Source: Ceratopteris richardii
Taxonomy: Eukaryota; Streptophyta; Polypodiopsida; Polypodiales; Pteridaceae
Assembly: GCA_020310875.1 (NCBI GenBank)
Contig: CM035413.1
Coordinates: forward strand, 185,599,855-185,663,854
Reading direction: 5' to 3'
DNA: 64,000 bases
This document shows, piece after piece, positions 61,101-64,000 of the stretch. Every line of letters begins with the position of its first letter. Within the stretch, counting starts at the first letter, position 1. The translations under genes and the position numbers were made by a program. The notes under the pieces are model-generated. The model was not told the DNA's origin. It saw nothing but the letters and a program-made list of their open reading frames with translations, and made no database searches.

Positions 61101-62203
61101 AAAGAGATGGTTCCAGTTCCTTCGGCTGGACACTTGGAGTCATTTCCCACCACTACATTGATGGATTCCCGCAGAGGCACTAGGGAACTATACCAATCCT
61201 TTTTACTGGTCATATGGCGAGAAGCTCCACTATCTAAAATCCATGGTTCATCAACACGAGCTTGAGCAGATGAACATACCTCTTCAATAGCTACCCAAAG
61301 TTCCAGCTCTGTGTTGTTTGCAGACTCTTTGTTCTTCCATGATGATTTTACAGTCCCATTCCTTTCATCAGCTTGCTTCTTTCTGCAATCCTTGATGGCA
61401 TGGCCTTTCTTTTCACAATAGAAGCAACTTCCTGTGAACTTTTTCTTCTTTGGCTTCTTCTTTGATCCCTCAGAAGAGCCTTTACCTTTTGCATTTGCTG
61501 AGAATGCAGCATCAGTTGTACTTTGCCGATTCTTCAGCCGCATCTCTTCTAAAAGCATCACACAAAACTCTTCAAATGTAAGAGGAGTTGGCCTTACCTG
61601 AGTGTTAAGGGTTGTTACTAATCCATCATACTTTGCTGGGAGAACACGTACAGATCTTGGAGCCAGCTCTTCTGGTGTTATAACAACACCAACTGCAGCC
61701 AATTGATCTTGAAGATGCTTTATCCGTTTGATAAAATCTTCAGCCTTTTCAGAATCAGAATGCTTTTCATTTGCCAACTGATTTTCTAAATTCCTAGTGT
61801 GGTTCTTGGTCTCATATTGTCGAGCCAATATGCCCCAAGCCTCATTTGCTTTAGTAGTATGTTGAACTAAAGTAAGCACAGAATCACTTACACTAGTGAC
61901 AATCGCACATAATGCATCAGCATTCCGCCTCTTCCAAGCTCGTAGAAGAACTGGATCTGGCTGAATCATCAATCTTGAATTTGCTAGATCTTCAACTGGT
62001 ATAGGCTCTGGATCCAATCCCATCGGTCCCATGGCAGTGTCAAGTAATTCATAGGAGTCCAAAATTGCAGAAATTTTGAACTTCCAGAGTGTATAGTTGG
62101 TTCCATCCAGCTTCCCTTCAGTGAATGCAAGTGGACGAATTCGAATAGGTGCAACATTAACATTAGCTGAAGCACCAAGACTAGTGTTCGACGATGAAGC
62201 CAT
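58145..62203 (-). pseudogene. Element E gag-pol: stops and compensating frameshifts
   Basis: Starts at ATG 62203 (MASSSNTSLGAS; LDGTNYTLWKF). Gag with zinc knuckle CFYCEKKGHAIKDC and protease DSGASRH run to TGA at 60851-60853, just inside integrase. Integrase continues in the same frame (LVHADLCGK, FRTDRGGEF, NGIVERRN) but is cut again by TGA at 60503-60505 and TAG at 60050-60052. In the linker before RT the main frame is closed (TAA at 59978-59980), and coherent residues ([19 protein letters not shown]) appear in another frame before it returns near 59855; this implies two offsetting indels. RT (YVDD) and RNase H ([18 protein letters not shown]) are open to 58145. The protein is closer in style to B than to A, C or D. 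Confidence 0.9.
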
Positions 62204-62289
62204 AATGTAATCACTCGAATAATCTACTGATATTCTAGTCTGCTAGTAGGCTAAAATAGTGATACTTCTCAAGCTATTCGAACCTTACA

Positions 62290-62301
62290 GCTCTGATACC
62301 A
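62290..62301 (-). other. Element E primer binding site
   Basis: On the minus strand TGGTATCAGAGC directly follows the LTR; initiator-Met tRNA complement. Confidence 0.9.
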
Positions 62302-62984
62302 TGTAAGACAATAGTTACGCAATATAACACAGGAGCAGTAGCAGAGAAGATAACAGATATAGGAGAATCTCAACAATTTTCTACTAATAGCAAGTACAAA
62401 GATGATGGCGTTGTCCACCCGTGCGCTCTCAAAATGGTGATCTAGACAACTCTAGATAGGGAGATACAAGGTAGTGGTATGCTGGCTCAACGTGATGTCT
62501 CAGGTAGTGCAGAACTCATGTATATATAGGATCATGGGTGGCCTTCCGTGGACGGCTATACATGGGCGGTAGAGCGTGGGCGGCCATCGCCCGTGTAATT
62601 GTCATACACGGCTTAGACCGATTGAACCAACCTAACAAATATAAATGATTTCTGACTCCGACAGGGAATATTCTATGGAATATTCCCTTTACCGTCGCGC
62701 CGGGGGCGCTGCCCCCGAACCCCCACCAGGGGTCAGTGCCAGGGGGCCCGCTAGCCCCCTTGGACCCCCCAACCGGGGCTGCTCCCCGCTGCCCCGGACC
62801 CCCCAATTGGGGACCCTGGTAACTCCCTTTCCTTACAATACCTTACATGGTCCAATATGACCTTCATCCAACATGCAAGTTGGGATTCCCATCAATTGGG
62901 TAATGCACGCTTGGCTTCTCCTCATAACGGGGGCCTTACAAAATGTGCATACAATCATGAGGGGTAGACATTGATCATATTACA
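62302..62984 (-). repeat. Element E 5' LTR (about 683 bp)
   Basis: Matches 57399-58116 with a shorter GC-rich block and a 15-base gap. The outer (right) end is uncertain by a few bases. Confidence 0.82.
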
Positions 62985-64000
62985 CAAGTAATCATTGATG
63001 GTTGATCCGACGTTAATATTGCCACGACATCCTTATGCAAGAAATTGGGTGGAATAAGATTGAACCGGTGAAGTAAAAACACGAAGTAAAGATGGAAAAT
63101 AGAAGAGGCTTCTCATATTTTTTCACTTTTGGGCCATGAAGTACATGCGACATCTCTTGAAAAGAATCCACGGAATAAAGAAGCACCAATGGATGGAGTA
63201 TGGAACCAGCAAAGGCTTTACATGTCATGATATGCCTACCTTGTATCAATATGATGCAAATTCCACCTGTTCGGGAGGTTATTTGTAATCCTACTCCATT
63301 GTTGTAAAGATCAAGGAATCCTTGAGCCTCAAGAGTTCATTTACTTCACCTTATAAATTTTTGTAGGGTTTTAGAGCCCTTTTTGGTCATCAAATATGTT
63401 CTGGAATCAATTTTTAACGTTTACGCTCCATGTGAAAAGGGTCATGCCCATTAGTATAAAGAGAACAAACCATAAGTTATAAAGAAATTCTTGGAATACT
63501 CAAGTAAGAATTTTGTGCACCTTGCTTCTTGAGCTTCTTTCTCTCATATCGTTCTTCATTTGGAGCTCGCATGGTGTTTACTCATGGAATATGACTTTGA
63601 GGTAGTATTCAAGAGAGTCAAAACATACATTCAAGTCAACCATCTATTTAGACTGACCAATGGAGAAGCACAAAGTGCAATCAATGATGCAGTTCCATAT
63701 GAATATTCCATCTCTTCAATCATGAAGTAGTGGTAAAGTGGGTTGAGCCTCTAGTGCATGTCCCTACCTTTGATCTTAGTCACCCTAATGTGAAAACTTC
63801 TCAAGGAAGAATACAAGAATCATGTCAATTACATATCAATGTTGGATGTCTCTATCATAGGGATAACCAAGGCATCTTGTTTTGTTGTGCTATGTGGGAG
63901 AAGCAGAGCAATAATTGCTCATTGAGGGAGCTCACAAGAGCATCTTGGGTGATCTACCCTAGTTCTCGCACTTTGCAGAACTTAAAAAGAGATAGCATAT
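62985..64000. other. No gene recognised
   Basis: AT-rich sequence, no open frame above about 78 codons, no domain, LTR or repeat boundary seen. Confidence 0.5.

Larger units (their letters stand above)
57399..62984 (-). mobile_element. Ty1/copia element E (minus strand)
   Basis: LTRs at both ends (718 bp and about 683 bp), a PBS at 62301-62290 (minus), a PPT at about 58117-58125, and gag-pol on the minus strand between them. The LTRs differ by roughly 20 substitutions and several indels, including a 15-base gap and rearranged GC-rich repeats, so E is older than B and C. The target-site duplication is not resolved, because the right LTR end (tattacaca) differs from the left (atactaaca). Confidence 0.9.

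Noticed and set aside
62985..64000. A continuation of an H-type LTR to the right of element E
   Set aside because: No sequence similarity to 56399-57398 or any other repeat in the window is visible, and no duplication could be matched across E.

Overview
The window is almost wholly transposable-element DNA from a land plant with a large, repeat-rich, AT-rich nuclear genome. The evidence is stacked, nested LTR retrotransposons, mostly Ty1/copia order (Gag, protease, integrase, reverse transcriptase, RNase H), with primer binding sites matching initiator methionine tRNA. The lineage (fern, gymnosperm or angiosperm) cannot be told from the sequence. I found no host gene, rRNA gene or CRISPR array. 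Family names A, B, C, D, E, F, H below are local labels.

Region 1 (1-25729): a tandem array of copia family A on the + strand. Four internal regions (the first cut by the window edge) alternate with single shared LTRs of about 1272 bp: INT-LTR-INT-LTR-INT-LTR-INT-LTR. Every copy is broken in a different way. The last LTR is split by a nested copia element B (19830-24906, target-site duplication acctt), whose single gag-pol frame carries three in-frame stops.

Region 2 (25730-37960): the array abuts an old minus-strand Ty3/gypsy-type gag. That reading frame is itself split by copia element D (27168-33693, duplication ccttg) and resumes at 33699. To the right lie a degenerate 33-bp tandem repeat (about 34790-35590) and a minus-strand Ty3 integrase/chromodomain-like remnant (36287-36800) bounded by a 100-bp direct repeat.

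Region 3 (37961-44396): copia element C, structurally complete. Its 1078-bp LTRs show no difference by eye, it has a perfect 5-bp duplication (tggaa), a PBS, a PPT and one uninterrupted 1403-codon gag-pol frame with all catalytic motifs. It is the only element here that looks capable of autonomous movement. Families A and C are related in protein and in LTR layout.

Region 4 (44397-57398): decayed non-coding repeats. It holds the end of a minus-strand LTR with a PPT (44910), a complete non-coding LTR element F (45547-49477, LARD-like), several tRNA-like sequences, and a PPT/LTR start of a second non-coding, gypsy-like element H (56399).

Region 5 (57399-64000): minus-strand copia element E with very GC-rich palindromic LTR segments and a gag-pol frame broken by stops and frameshifts, then about 1 kb with nothing recognisable.

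Three cross-cutting patterns stand out. First, stop codons in the broken copies look like C-to-T or G-to-A transitions. Second, the LTRs of families A, C and D share a reiterated module of roughly 190-200 bp downstream of the TATA box. Third, family A was amplified as a tandem array rather than by independent insertions.
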